A stretch of DNA of 64,000 bases from assembly GCA_036172665.1 (NCBI GenBank), contig JAYKNF010000028.1, positions 124,001 through 188,000 of the forward strand, read 5' to 3'. The stretch is from Prosopocoilus inquinatus (Eukaryota > Arthropoda > Insecta > Coleoptera > Lucanidae). The position numbers were made by a program, and so were the translations under genes. Shown here one piece after another: positions 24,032 through 37,635 of this stretch. Position 1 is the first letter of the stretch. Every line of letters begins with the position of its first letter. Below the pieces are notes generated by a model. The model was not told the origin of the DNA and did no database searches. It saw nothing but the letters and a program-made list of their open reading frames with translations.

Positions 24032-26315
24032 CTGCTGCGTCCAAAAACTTTGTATCTCACATCAGAGTTACTGGAGTCCATCCAAACGTAAAATAACATG
24101 ATAGATGAGTAAGGATCGATTAGATACATCACAGGAACATCGCTAATACGTGTTGTTTCCTTTAAAACTATTTCCAGCTCCTGCTGCGTCCAAAAACTTT
24201 GTATCTCACATCAGACTTACTGGAGTCCATCCAAACGTCAAATAACATGTTAGATAAGTAAGGATCGTTTAGATACATCACAGGAACAACGCTAATACGT
24301 GTTGTTTCGTTCAAAACTATTTCCAGCTACTGCTGCGTCCGAGAACTTTGTATCTCACATCAGAGTTACTGGAGTCCATCCAAACGTCAAATAACATGAT
24401 AGATGAGTAAGGATCGATTAGATACATCACAGGAACAACGCTAATACGTGTTGTTTCGTTTAAAACTATTTCCAGCTCCTGCTGCGTCCAAAAACTTCGT
24501 ATCTCACATCAGAGTTACTAGAGTCCATCGAAACGTCAAATAACATGATAGATGAGTAAGGATCGATTAGATACATCACAGGAACAACGCTAATGCGTGT
24601 TGTTTCATTTAAAACTATTTCCAGCTTCTGTTGCGTCCGAAAATTTCGTACCTCACCTCAGAGTTACTGGAGTCCATGAAATGTCAAATAACATAGTAGA
24701 TAAGTAAGGATCGATTAGATACATGACACAAACAACGCTAATACGTGTTGTTTCGTTCAAAACTATTTCCAGCTTCTGCTGCGTCCGAGAAATTTTTATC
24801 TCACATCAGAGATACTGGAGTCCATCCAAACGTCAAATAACATGATAGATGAGTAAGGATCGATTAGATACATCACAGGAACAACGCTAATACGTGTTGT
24901 TTCGTTTAAAACTATTTCCAGCTTCTGCTGCGTCCGAAAATTTCGTATCTCACATCAAAGTTACTGGAGTCCATCGAAACGTCAAATAACATAGTAGATA
25001 AGTAAGGATCGATTAGATACATCACAGGAACAACGCTAATACTTGTTGTTTCGTTCAAAACTATTTCCAGCTTCTGCTGCGTCCTAGAACTTTGTATCTC
25101 ACATCACAGTTACTGGAGTCCGTCCAAACGTCAAATAACATGATAGATGAGTAAGGATCGATTAGATACATCACAGGAACAACGCTAATATGTGTTGTTT
25201 CGTTTAAAACTATTTCCAGCTGCTGCTGCCTCCGAAAATTTCGTATCTCACATTAGAGTTACTGGAGTCCATCGAAAAGTCAAATAACATAGTAGCTAAG
25301 TAAGGATCGATTAGATACATCACAGGAACAACGCTAATGCGTGTTGTTTCATTTAAAACTATTTCCAGCTTCTGCTGCGTCCGAAAATTTCGTATCTCAC
25401 ATCAAAGTTACTGGAGTCCATCCAAACGTCAAATAACATGATAGATGAGTAAGGATCGATTAGATACATCACAGGAACAACGCTAATACGTGTTGTTTCG
25501 TTTAAAACTATTTCCAGCTTCTGCTGCGTCCGAAAATTTCGTATCTCACATCAAAGTTACTGGAGTCCATCGAAACGTCAAATAACATAGTAGATAAGTA
25601 AGGATCGATTAGATACATCACAGGAACAACGCTAATACTTGTTGTTTCGTTCAAAACTATTTCCAGCTTCTGCTGCGTCCTAGAACTTTGTATCTCACAT
25701 CACAGTTACTGGAGTCCGTCCAAACGTCAAATAACATGATAGATGAGTAAGGATCGATTAGATACATCACAGGAACAACGCTAATACGTGTTGTTTCGTT
25801 TAAAACTATTTCCAGCTCCTGCTGCGTCCAAAAATTTCGTATCTCACATCAGAGTTACTAGCGTCCATCGAAACGTCAAATAACATGATAGATGAGTAAG
25901 GATCGATTAGATACATCACAGGAACAACGCTAATACGTGTTGTTTCGTTTAAAACTATTTCCAGCTCCTGCTGCGTCCAAGAACTTCGTATCTCACATCA
26001 GAATTACTAGAGTCCATCGAAACGTCAAATAACATGATAGATGAGTAAGGATCGATCAGATACATCACAGGAACAACGCTAATGCGTGTTGTTTCGTTTA
26101 AAACTATTTCCAGCTTCTGCTGCGTCCGAAAATTTCGTATCTCACATCAGAGTTACTGGAGTCCATCGAAACGTCAAATAACATAGTAGATAAGTAAGGA
26201 TCGATTAGATACATCACAAGAACAACGCTAATGCGTGTTGTTTCGTTTAAAACTATTTCCAGCTCCTGCTGCGTCCAAAAACTTTGTATCTCACATCAGA
26301 GTTACTGGAGTCCAT
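24032..26315. repeat. 15-mer HOR copy 2
   Basis: Second copy with the -1 scar at 24674. Matching continues about 50 bp past one unit length and stops near 26315, where GTCCATCGAAACG replaces GTCCATCCAAACG. Confidence 0.85.
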
Positions 26316-26516
26316 CGAAACGTCAAATAACATAGTAGATAAGTAAGGATCGATTAGATACATCACAGGAACAACGCTAATGCATGTTGTTTCATTTAAA
26401 ACTATTTGCAGCTTCTGCTGCGACCGATAAACTTTGTATCTCACATCAGAGTTACTGGAGTCCATCCAAACGTCAAATAACATGATAGATGAGTAAGGAT
26501 CGATTAGGTACATCAC
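26253..26516 (-). other. Chance 87-codon open frame over a 150-bp monomer
   Basis: Two monomers are joined in frame because the second carries CCGATAAACTTT, one base longer than the usual CCGAGAACTTT, so 150 bp replaces 149 bp. The translation contains the near-repeat MYLIDPY twice, 50 residues apart, as expected from satellite read in one frame. No ribosome-site, domain or codon signal supports a gene. This copy is the most divergent of eight. Confidence 0.9.
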
Positions 26517-27830
26517 AGGAACAACGCTAATACGTGTTGTTTCGTTTAAAACTATTTCCAGCTCCTGCTGCGTCCAAAAACTTCGTATCTCACATCAGAA
26601 TTACTAGAGTCCATCGAAACGTCAAATAATATGATAGATGAGTAAGGATCAATTAGATACATCACAGGAACAACGCTAATGCGTGTTGTTTCGTTTAAAA
26701 CTATTTCCAGCTTCTGCTGCGTCCGAAAATTTCGTATCTCACTTCAGAGTTACTGGAGTCCATCGAAACGTCAAATAACATAGTAGATAAGTAAGGATCG
26801 ATTAGATACATCACAGCAACAACGCTAATACGTGTTGTTTCGTTCAAAACTATTTCCAGCTTCTGCTGCGTCCGAGAACTTTGTATCTCACATCAGAGTT
26901 ACTTTAGTCCATTCAAACGTCAAATAACATGCTAGATAAGTAAGGATCTATTAGATACATCACAGGAACAACGCTAATATGTGTTGTTTCGTTTAAAACT
27001 ATTTCCAGCTCCTGCTGCGTCCAAAAACTTCGTATATCACATCAGAGTTACTGGAGTCCATCGAAACGACAAATAACATGATAGATAAGTAAGGATCGAT
27101 TAGATACAGCACAGGAACAACGCTAATACGTGTTATTTCGTTTAAAACTATTTCCAGCTTCTGCTGCGTCCGAAAATTTCGTATCTCACATCAGAGTTAC
27201 TGGAGTCCATCGAAACGTCAAATAACATAGTAGATAAGTAAGGATCGATTAGATACATCACAGGAACAACGCTAATACGTGTTGTTTCGTTCAAAACTAT
27301 TTCCAGCTTCTGCTGCGTCCGAGAACTTTGTATCTCACATCAGAGTTACTTTAGTCCATTCAAACGTCAAATAACATGCTAGATAAGTAAGGATCTATTA
27401 GATACATCACAGGAACAACGCTAATACGTGTTGTTTCGTTTAAAACTATTTCCAGCTCCTGCTGCGTCCAAAAACTTCGTATCTCACATCAGAATTACTA
27501 GAGTCCATCGAAACGTCAAATAACATGATAGATGAGTAAGGATCGATTAGATACATCACAGGAACAACGCTAATGCGTGTTGTTTCGTTTAAAACTATTT
27601 CCAGCTTCTGCTGCGTCCGAAAATTTCGTATCTCACATCAGAGTTACTGGAGTCCATCGAAACGTCAAATAACATAGTAGATAAGTAAGGATCGATTAGA
27701 TACATCACAGGAACAACGCTAATGCGTGTTGTTTCGTTTAAAACTATTTCCAGCTCCTGCTGCGTCCAAAAACTTTGTATCTCACATCAGAGTTACTGGA
27801 GTCCATCCAAACGTAAAATAACATGATAGA

Positions 27831-29916
27831 TGAGTATGGATCGATTAGATACATCACAGGAACAACGCTAATGCGTGTTGTTTCGTTTAAAGCTATTTCC
27901 AGCTTCTGCTGCGTCCGAAAATTTCGTATCTCACTTCAGAGTTACTGGAGTCCATCGAAACGTCAAATAACATAGTAGATAAGTAAGGATCGATTAGATA
28001 CATCACAGGAACAACGCTAATACGTGTTGTTTCGTTCAAAACTATTTCCAGCTTCTGCTGCTTCCGAGAACTTTGTATCTCACATCAGAGTTACTTTAGT
28101 CCATTCAAACGTCAAATAACATGCTAGATAAGTAAGGATCTATTAGATACATCACAGGAACAACACTAATATGTGTTGTTTCGTTTAAAACTATTTCCAG
28201 CTCCTGCTGCGTCCAAAAACTTCGTATCTCACATCAAAGTTACTGGAGTCCATCGAAACGACAAATAACATGATAGATAAGTAAGGATCGATTAGATACA
28301 GCACAGGAACAACGCTAATACGTGTTGTTTCGTTTAAAACTATTTCCAGCTTCTGCTGCGTCCGAAAATTTTGTATCTCACATCAGAGTTACTGGAGTCC
28401 ATCGAAACGTCAAATAACATAGTAGATAAGTAAGGATCGATTAGATACATCACAGGAACAACACTAATACGTGTTGTTTCGTTCAAAACTATTTCCAGCT
28501 TCTGCTGCGTCCGAAAATTTCGTATCTCACATCAGAGTTACTGGAGTCCATCGAAACGTCAAATAACATAGTAGATAAGTAAGGATCGATTAGATACATC
28601 ACAGGAACAACGCTAATGCGTGTTGTTTCGCTTAAAACTATTTCCAGCTCCTGCTGCGTCCAAAAACTTTGTATCTCACATCAGAGTTACTTTAGTCCAT
28701 TCAAACGTCAAATAACATGCTAGATAAGTAAGGATCTATTAGATACATCACAGGAACAACGCTAATACGTGTTGTTTCGTTTAAAACTATTTCCAGCTCC
28801 TGCTGCGTCCAAAAACTTCGTATCTCACATCAGAAATACTAGAGTCCATCGAAACGTCAAATAACATGATAGATGAGTAAGGATCGATTAGATACATCAC
28901 AGGAACAACGCTAATGCGTGTTGTTTCGTTTAAAACTATTTCCAGCTTCTGCTGCGTCCGAAAATTTCGTATCTCACATCAGAGTTACTGGAGTCCATCG
29001 AAACGTCAAATAACATAGTAGATAAGTAAGGATCGATTAGATACATCACAGGAACAACGCTAATGCGTGTTGTTTCGTTTTAAACTATTTCCAGCTCCTG
29101 CTACGTCCAAAAACTTTGTATCTCACATCAGAGTTACTGGAGTCCATCCAAACGTAAAATAACATGATAGATGAGTAAGGATCGATTAGATACGTCACAG
29201 GAACATAGCTAATGCGTGTTGTTTCGTTTTAAACTATTTCCAGCTTCTGCTGCGTCCAAAAACTTCGTATCTCACATCAGAATTACTAGAGTCCATCGAA
29301 ACGTCAAATAACATGATAGATGAGTAAGGATCGATTAGATACATCACAGGAACAACGCTAATGCGTGTTGTTTCGTTTAAAACTATTTCCAGCTTCTGCT
29401 GCGTCCGAAAATTTCGTATCTCACTTCAGAGTTACTGGAGTCCATCGAAACGTCAAATAACATATTAGATAAGTAAGGATCGATTAGATACATCACAGGA
29501 ACAACGCTAATACGTGTTGTTTCGTTCAAAACTATTTCCAGCTTCTGCTGCGTCCGAGAACTTTGTATCTCACATCAGAGTTACTTTAGTCCATTCAAAC
29601 GTCAAATAACATGCTAGATAAGTAAGGATCTATTAGATACATCACAGGAAAAACGCTAATATGTGTTGTTTCGTTTAAAACAATTTCCAGCTCCTGCTGC
29701 GTCCAAAAACTTCGTATCTCACATCAGAGTTACTGGAGTCCATCGAAACGACAAATAACATGATAGATAAGCAAGGATCGATTAGATACAGCACAGGAAC
29801 AACGCTAATACGTGTTGTTTCGTTTAAAACTATTTCCAGCTCCTGCTGCGTCCAAAAACTTTGTATCTCACATCAGAGTTACTGGAGTCCATCCAAACGT
29901 AAAATAACATGATAGA
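27831..29916. repeat. 14-mer HOR, 2086 bp
   Basis: Bounded by the marker TGAGTATGGATC at 27831 and 29917. A second marker, TACGTCACAGG, is at 29191 (offset 1360). The match to the next unit begins near 27725. Confidence 0.85.
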
Positions 29917-31853
29917 TGAGTATGGATCGATTAGATACATCACAGGAACAACGCTAATGCGTGTTGTTTCGTTTAAAGCTATTTCCAGCTTCTGCTGCGT
30001 CCGAAAATTTCGTATCTCACTTCAGAGTTACTGCAGTCCATCGAAACGTCAAATAACATAGTAGATAAGTAAGGATCGATTAGATACATCACAGGAACAA
30101 CGCTAATACGTGTTGTTTCGTTCAAAACTATTTCCAGCTTCTGCTGCGTCCGAGAACTTTGTATCTCACATCAGAGTTACTTTAGTCCATTCAAACGTCA
30201 AGTAACATGCTAGCTAAGTAAGGATCTATTAGATACATCACAGGAACAACACTAATATGTGTTGTTTCGTTTAAAACTATTTCCAGCTCCTGCTGCGTCC
30301 AAAAACTTCGTATCTCACATCAAAGTTACTGGAGTCCATCGAAACGACAAATAACATGATAGATAAGTAAGGATCGATTAGATACAGCACAGGAACAACG
30401 CTAATACGTGTTGTTTCGTTTAAAACTATTTCCAGCTTCTGCTGCGTCCGAAAATTTTGTATCTCACATCAGAGTTACTGGAGTCCATCGAAACGTCAAA
30501 TAACATAGTAGATAAGTAAGGATCGATTAGATACATCACAGGAACAACGCTAATACGTGTTGTTTCGTTCAAAACTATTTCCAGCTTCTGCTGCGTCCGA
30601 AAATTTCGTATCTCACATCAGCGTTACTGGAGTCCATCGAAACGTCAAATAACATAGTAGATAAGTAAGGATCGATTAGATACATCACAGGAACAACGCT
30701 AATGCGTGTTGTTTCGTTTAAAACTATTTCCAGCTCCTGCTGCGTCCAAAAACTTTGTATCTCACATCAGAGTTACTTTAGTCCATTCAAACGTCAAATA
30801 ACATGCTAGATAAGTAAGGATCTATTAGATACATCACAGGAACAACGCTAATACGTGTTGTTTCGTTTAAAACTATTTCCAGCTCCTGCTGCGTCCAAAA
30901 ACTTCGTATCTCACATCAGAATTACTAGAGTCCATCGAAACGTCAAATAACATGATAGATGAGTAAGGATCGATTAGATACATCACAGGAACAACGCTAA
31001 TGCGTGTTGTTTCGTTTAAAACTATTTCCAGCTTCTGCTGCGTCCGAAAATTTCGTATCTCACATCAGAGTTACTGGAGTCCATCGAAACGTCAAATAAC
31101 ATAGTAGATAAGTAAGGATCGATTAGATACATCACAGGAACAACGCTAATGCGTGTTGTTTCGTTTAAAACTATTTCCAGCTCCTGCTACGTCCAAAAAC
31201 TTTGTATCTCACATCAGAGTTACTGGAGTCCATCCAAACGTAAAATAACATGATAGATGAGTAAGGATCGATTAGATACGTCACAGGAACATAGCTAATG
31301 CGTGTTGTTTCGTTTTAAACTATTTCCAGCTTCTGCTGCGTCCAAAAACTTCGTATCTCACATCAGAATTACTAGAGTCCATCGAAACGTCAAATAACAT
31401 GATAGATGAGTAAGGATCGATTAGATACATCACAGGAACAACGCTAATGCGTGTTGTTTCGTTTAAAACTATTTCCAGCTTCTGCTGCGTCCGAAAATTT
31501 CGTATCTCACTTCAGAGTTACTGGAGTCCATCGAAACGTCAAATAACATAGTAGATAAGTAAGGATCGATTAGATACATCACAGGAACAACGCTAATACG
31601 TGTTGTTTCGTTCAAAACTATTTCCAGCTTCTGCTGCGTCCGAGAACTTTGTATCTCATATCAGAGTTACTTTAGTCCATTCAAGCGTCAAATAACATGC
31701 TAGATAAGTAAGGATCTATTAGATACATCACAGGAAAAACGCTAATATGTGTTGTTTCGTTTAAAACTATTTCCAGCTCCTGCTGCGTCCAAAAACTTCG
31801 TATCTCACATCAGAGTTACTGGAGTCCATCCAAACGTAAAATAACATGATAGA
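29917..31853. repeat. 13-mer derivative of the 14-mer, 1937 bp
   Basis: TACGTCACAGG is again at offset 1360 (31277), but the next TGAGTATGG is at 31854, one monomer early. A hybrid monomer near 31748-31860 combines AACTTCG with CCATCCAAACGTAAAAT, the expected product of a one-monomer unequal deletion. Confidence 0.85.
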
Positions 31854-33761
31854 TGAGTATGGATCGATTAGATACATCACAGGAACAACGCTAATGCGTG
31901 TTGTTTCGTTTAAAGCTATTTCCAGCTTCTGCTGCGTCCGAAAATTTCGTATCTCACTTCAGAGTTACTGGAGTCCATCGAAACGTCAAATAACATAGTA
32001 GATAAGTAAGGATCGATTAGATACATCACAGGAACAACGCTAATACGTGTTGTTTCGTTCAAAACTATTTCCAGCTTCTGCTGCGTCCGAGAACTTTGTA
32101 TCTCACATCAGAGTTACTTTAGTCCATTCAAACGTCAAGTAACATGCTAGCTAAGTAAGGATCTATTAGATACATCACAGGAACAACACTAATATGTGTT
32201 GTTTCGTTTAAAACTATTTCCAGCTCCTGCTGCGTCCAAAAACTTCGTATCTCACATCAAAGTTACTGGAGTCCATCGAAACGACAAATAACATGATAGA
32301 TAAGTAAGGATCGATTAGATACAGCACAGGAACAACGCTAATACGTGTTGTTTCGTTTAAAACTATTTCCAGCTTCTGCTGCGTCCGAAAATTTTGTATC
32401 TCACATCAGAGTTACTGGAGTCCATCGAAACGTCAAATAACATAGTAGATAAGTAAGGATCGATTAGATACATCACAGGAACAACGCTAATACGTGTTGT
32501 TTCGTTCAAAACTATTTCCAGCTTCTGCTGCGTCCGAAAATTTCGTATCTCACATCAGAGTTACTGGAGTCCATCGAAACGTCAAATAACATAGTAGATA
32601 AGTAAGGATCGATTAGATACATCACAGGAACAACGCTAATGCGTGTTGTTTCGTTTAAAACTATTTCCAGCTCCTGCTGCGTCCAAAAACTTTGTATCTC
32701 ACATCAGAGTTACTTTAGTCCATTCAAACGTCAAATAACATGCTAGATAAGTAAGGATCTATTAGATACATCACAGGAACAACGCTAATACGTGTTGTTT
32801 CGTTTAAAACTAATTCCAGCTCCTGCTGCGTCCAAAAACTTCGTATCTCACATCAGAATTACTAGAGTCCATCGAAACGTCAAATAACATGATAGATGAG
32901 TAAGGATCGATTAGATACATCACAGGAACAACGCTAATGCGTGTTGTTTCGTTTAAAACTATTTCCAGCTTCTGCTGCGTCCGAAAATTTCGTATCTCAC
33001 ATCAGAGTTACTGGAGTCCATCGAAACGTCAAATAACATAGTAGATAAGTAAGGATCGATTAGATACATCACAGGAACAACGCTAATGCGTGTTGTTTCG
33101 TTTAAAACTATTTCCAGCTCCTGCTACGTCCAAAAACTTTGTATCTCACATCAGAATTACTAGAGTCCATCGAAACGTCAAATAACATGATAGATGAGTA
33201 AGGATCGATTAGATACGTCACAGGAACATAGCTAATGCGTGTTGTTTCGTTTTAAACTATTTCCAGCTTCTGCTGCGTCCAAAAACTTCGTATCTCACAT
33301 CAGAATTACTAGAGTCCATCGAAACGTCAAATAACATGATAGATGAGTAAGGATCGATTAGATACATCACAGGAACAACGCTAATGCGTGTTGTTTCGTT
33401 TAAAACTATTTCCAGCTTCTGCTGCGTCCGAAAATTTCGTATCTCACTTCAGAGTTACTGGAGTCCATCGAAACGTCAAATAACATAGTAGATAAGTAAG
33501 GATCGATTAGATACATCACAGGAACAACGCTAATACGTGTTGTTTCGTTCAAAACTATTTCCAGCTTCTGCTGCGTCCGAGAACTTTGTATCTCATATCA
33601 GAGTTACTTTAGTCCATTCAAGCGTCAAATAACATGCTAGATAAGTAAGGATCTATTAGATACATCACAGGAAAAACGCTAATATGTGTTGTTTCGTTTA
33701 AAACTATTTCCAGCTCCTGCTGCGTCCAAAAACTTCGTATCTCACATCAGAGTTACTGGAG
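31854..33761. repeat. Third copy of the 13-mer
   Basis: TACGTCACAGG lies at 33214, offset 1360. The match to the previous unit ends near 33762, where CATCGAAACGAC replaces CATCCAAACGTA. Confidence 0.8.
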
Positions 33762-34679
33762 TCCATCGAAACGACAAATAACATGATAGATAAGTAAGGA
33801 TCGATTAGATACAGCACAGGAACAACGCTAATACGTGTTGTTTCGTTTAAAACTATTTCCAGCTTCTGCTGCGTCCGAAAATTTCGTATCTCACATCAGA
33901 GTTACTGGAGTCCATCGAAACGTCAAATAACATAGTAGATAAGTAAGGATCGATTAGATACATCACAGGAACAACGCTAATACGTGTTGTTTCGTTCAAA
34001 ACTATTTCCAGCTTCTGCTGCGTCCGAGAACTTTGTATCTCACATCAGAGTTACTTTAGTCCATTCAAACGTCAAATAACATGCTAGATAAGTAAGGATC
34101 TATTAGATACATCACAGGAACAACGCTAATACGTGTTGTTTCGTTTAAAACTATTTCCAGCTCCTGCTGCGTCCAAAAACTTCGTATCTCACATCAGAAT
34201 TACTAGAGTCCATCGAAACGTCAAATAACATGATAGATGAGTAAGGATCGATTAGATACATCACAGGAACAACGCTAATGCGTGTTGTTTCGTTTAAAAC
34301 TATTTCCAGCTTCTGCTGCGTCCGAAAATTTCGTATCTCACATCAGAGTTACTGGAGACCATCGAAACGTCAAATAACATAGTAGATAAGTAAGGATCGA
34401 TTAGATACATCACAGGAACAACGCTAATGCGTGTTGTTTCGTTTAAAACTATTTCCAGCTCCTGCTGCGTCCAAAAACTTTGTATCTCACATCAGAGTTA
34501 CTGGAGTCCATCCAAACGTAAAATAACATGATAGATGAGTAAGGATCGATTAGATACATCACAGGAACATAGCTAATGCGTGTTGTTTCGTTTAAAACTA
34601 TTTCCAGCTTCTGCTGCGTCCGAAAACTTTGTATCTCACATCAGAGTTACTGGAGTCCATCCAAACGTAAAATAACATC
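33190..34679. repeat. 10-mer HOR copy 1, 1490 bp
   Basis: TACGTCACAGG at 33214 recurs at 34704, 1490 bp (10 x 149) on. The following monomers match in order. Confidence 0.8.
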
Positions 34680-35755
34680 ATAGATGAGTAAGGATCGATT
34701 AGATACGTCACAGGAACATAGCTAATGCGTGTTGTTTCGTTTTAAACTATTTCCAGCTTCTGCTGCGTCCAAAAACTTCGTATCTCACATCAGAATTACT
34801 AGAGTCCATCGAAACGTCAAATAACATGATAGATGAGTAAGGATCGATTAGATACATCACAGGAACAACGCTAATGCGTGTTGTTTCGTTTAAAACTATT
34901 TCCAGCTTCTGCTGCGTCCGAAAATTTCGTATCTCACTTCAGAGTTACTGGAGTCCATCGAAACGTCAAATAACAGAGTAGATAAGTAAGGATCGATTAG
35001 ATACATCACAGGAACAACGCTAATACGTGTTGTTTCGTTCAAAACTATTTCCAGCTTCTGCTGCGTCCGAGAACTTTGTATCTCATATCAGAGTTACTTT
35101 AGTCCATTCAAGCGTCAAATAACATGCTAGATAAGTAAGGATCTATTAGATACATCACAGGAAAAACGCTAATATGTGTTGTTTCGTTTAAAACTATTTC
35201 CAGCTCCTGCTGCGTCCAAAAACTTCGTATCTCACATCAGAGTTACTGGAGTCCAACGAAACGACAAATAACATGATAGATAAGTAAGGATCGATTAGAA
35301 ACAGCACAGGAACAACGCTAATACGTGTTGTTTCGTTTAAAACTATTTCCAGCTTCTGCTGAGTCCGAAAATTTCGTATCTCACATCAGAGTTACTGGAG
35401 TCCATCGAAACGTCAAATAACATAGTAGATAAGTAAGGATCGATTAGATACATCACAGGAACAACGCTAATACGTGTTGTTTCGTTCAAAACTATTTCCA
35501 GCTTCTGCTGCGTCCGAGAACTTTGTATCTCACATCAGAGTTACTTTAGTCCATTCAAACGTCAAATAACATGCTAGATAAGTAAGGATCTATTAGATAC
35601 ATCACAGGAACAACGCTAATACGTGTTGTTTCGTTTAAAACTATTTCCAGCTCCTGCTGCGTCCAAAAACTTCGTATCTCACATCAGAATTACTAGAGTC
35701 CATCGAAACGTCAAATAACATGATAGATGAGTAAGGATCGATTAGATACATCACA
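34680..35755. repeat. 10-mer HOR copy 2, partial
   Basis: Matches copy 1 for about seven monomers with private changes (AACAGAGTAG near 34972, GTCCAACGAAAC near 35252, CTGAGTCCG near 35358). It stops near 35756, where GGAACATAGC replaces GGAACAACGC. Confidence 0.78.
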
Positions 35756-37635
35756 GGAACATAGCTAATGCGTGTTGTTTCGTTTTAAACTATTTCCAGC
35801 TTCTGCTGCGTCCAAAAACTTCGTATCTCACATCAGAATTACTAGAGTCCATCGAAACGTCAAATAACATGATAGATGAGTAAGGATCGATTAGATACAT
35901 CACAGGAACAACGCTAATGCGTGTTGTTTCGTTTAAAACTATTTCCAGCTTCTGCTGCGTCCGAAAATTTCGTATCTCACTTCAGAGTTACTGGAGTCCA
36001 TCGAAACGTCAAATAACATAGTAGATAAGTAAGGATCGATTAGATACATCACAGGAACAACGCTAATACGTGTTGTTTCGTTCAAAACTATTTCCAGCTT
36101 CTGCTGCGTCCGAGAACTTTGTATCTCATATCAGAGTTACTTTAGTCCATTCAAGCGTCAAATAACATGCTAGATAAGTAAGGATCTATTAGATACATCA
36201 CAGGAAAAACGCTAATATGTGTTGTTTCGTTTAAAACTATTTCCAGCTCCTGCTGCGTCCAAAAACTTCGTATCTCACATCAGAGTTACTGGAGTCCATC
36301 GAAACGACAAATAACATGATAGATAAGTAAGGATCGATTAGATACAGCACAGGAACAACTCTAATACGTGTTGTTTCGTTTAAAACTATTTCCAGCTTCT
36401 GCTGCGTCCGAAAATTTCGTATCTCACATCAGAGTTACTGGAGTCCATCGAAACGTCAAATAACATAGTAGATAAGTAAGGATCGATTAGATACATCACA
36501 GGAACAACGCTAATACGTGTTGTTTCGTTCAAAACTATTTCCAGCTTCTGCTGCGTCCGAGAACTTTGTATCTCACATCAGAGTTACTTTAGTCCATTCA
36601 AACGTCAAATAACATGCTAGATAAGTAAGGATCTATTAGATACATCACAGGAACAACGCTAATACGTGTTGTTTCGTTTTAAACTATTTCCAGCTCCTGC
36701 TGCGTCCAAGAACTTCGTATCTCACATCAGAATTACTAGAGTCCATCGAAACGTCAAATAACATGATAGATGAGTAAGGATCGATTAGATACATCACAGG
36801 AACAACGCTAATGCGTGTTGTTTCGTTTAAAACTATTTCCAGCTTCTGCTGCGTCCGAAAATTTCGTATCTCACATCAGAGTTACTGGAGACCATCGAAA
36901 CGTCAAATAACATAGTAGATAAGTAAGGATCGATTAGATACATCACAGGAACAACGCTAATGCGTGTTGTTTCGTTTAAAACTATTTCCAGCTCCTGCTG
37001 CGTCCAAAAACTTTGTATCTCACATCAGAGTTACTGGAGTCCATCCAAACGTAAAATAACATGATAGATGAGTAAGGATCGATTAGATACATCACAGGAA
37101 CATAGCTAATGCGTGTTGTTTCGTTTTAAACTATTTCCAGCTTCTGCTGCGTCCGAAAACGTCGTATCTAACATCAGAGTTACTGGAGTCCATCGAAACG
37201 ACAAATAACATGATAGATAAGTAAGGATCGATTAGATACAGCACAGGAACAACGCTAATACGTGTTGTTTCGTTTAAAACTATTTCCAGCTTCAGCTGCG
37301 TCCAAGAACTTCGTATCTCACTTCAGAGTTACTGGAGTCCATCGAAACGTCAAATAACATGATAGATGAGTAAGGATCGATTAGATACAACACAGGAACA
37401 ACGCTAATGCGTGTTGTTTCGTTTAAAACTATTTCCAGCTCCTGCTGTGTCCAAAAACTTTGTATCTCACATCAGAGTTACTGGAGTCCATCCAAACGTA
37501 AAATAACATGATAGATGAGTAAGGATCGATTAGATACATCACAGGAACATCGCTAATGCGTGTTGTTTCGTTTAAAACTATTTCCAGCTTCTGCTGCGTC
37601 CGAAAATTTCGTATCTCGCATCATAGTTAATGGAG
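35401..37635. repeat. 15-mer HOR copy 1, 2235 bp
   Basis: The GGAACATAGC monomer near 35756 recurs near 37991, and CTGGAGACCATC at 36884 recurs at 39119. Both are 2235 bp (15 x 149) apart. Confidence 0.85.

Larger units (their letters stand above)
4888..26315. repeat. Region B: array of long HORs and nested duplications
   Basis: Monomer variants recur in order over unusually long distances. The marker CATCATAGTTAC appears at 4978, 12881, 19294 and 21677, spacings of 7903, 6413 and 2383 bp, and GTTTCCTTTAAAAC near 5221, 13124, 19537, 21920 and 24154 adds a 2234-bp step. These equal 53, 43, 16 and 15 monomers once the +7 and -1 indels are counted. The region is therefore a large unit that was duplicated and then shortened into smaller HORs toward its right end. 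Confidence 0.9.
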
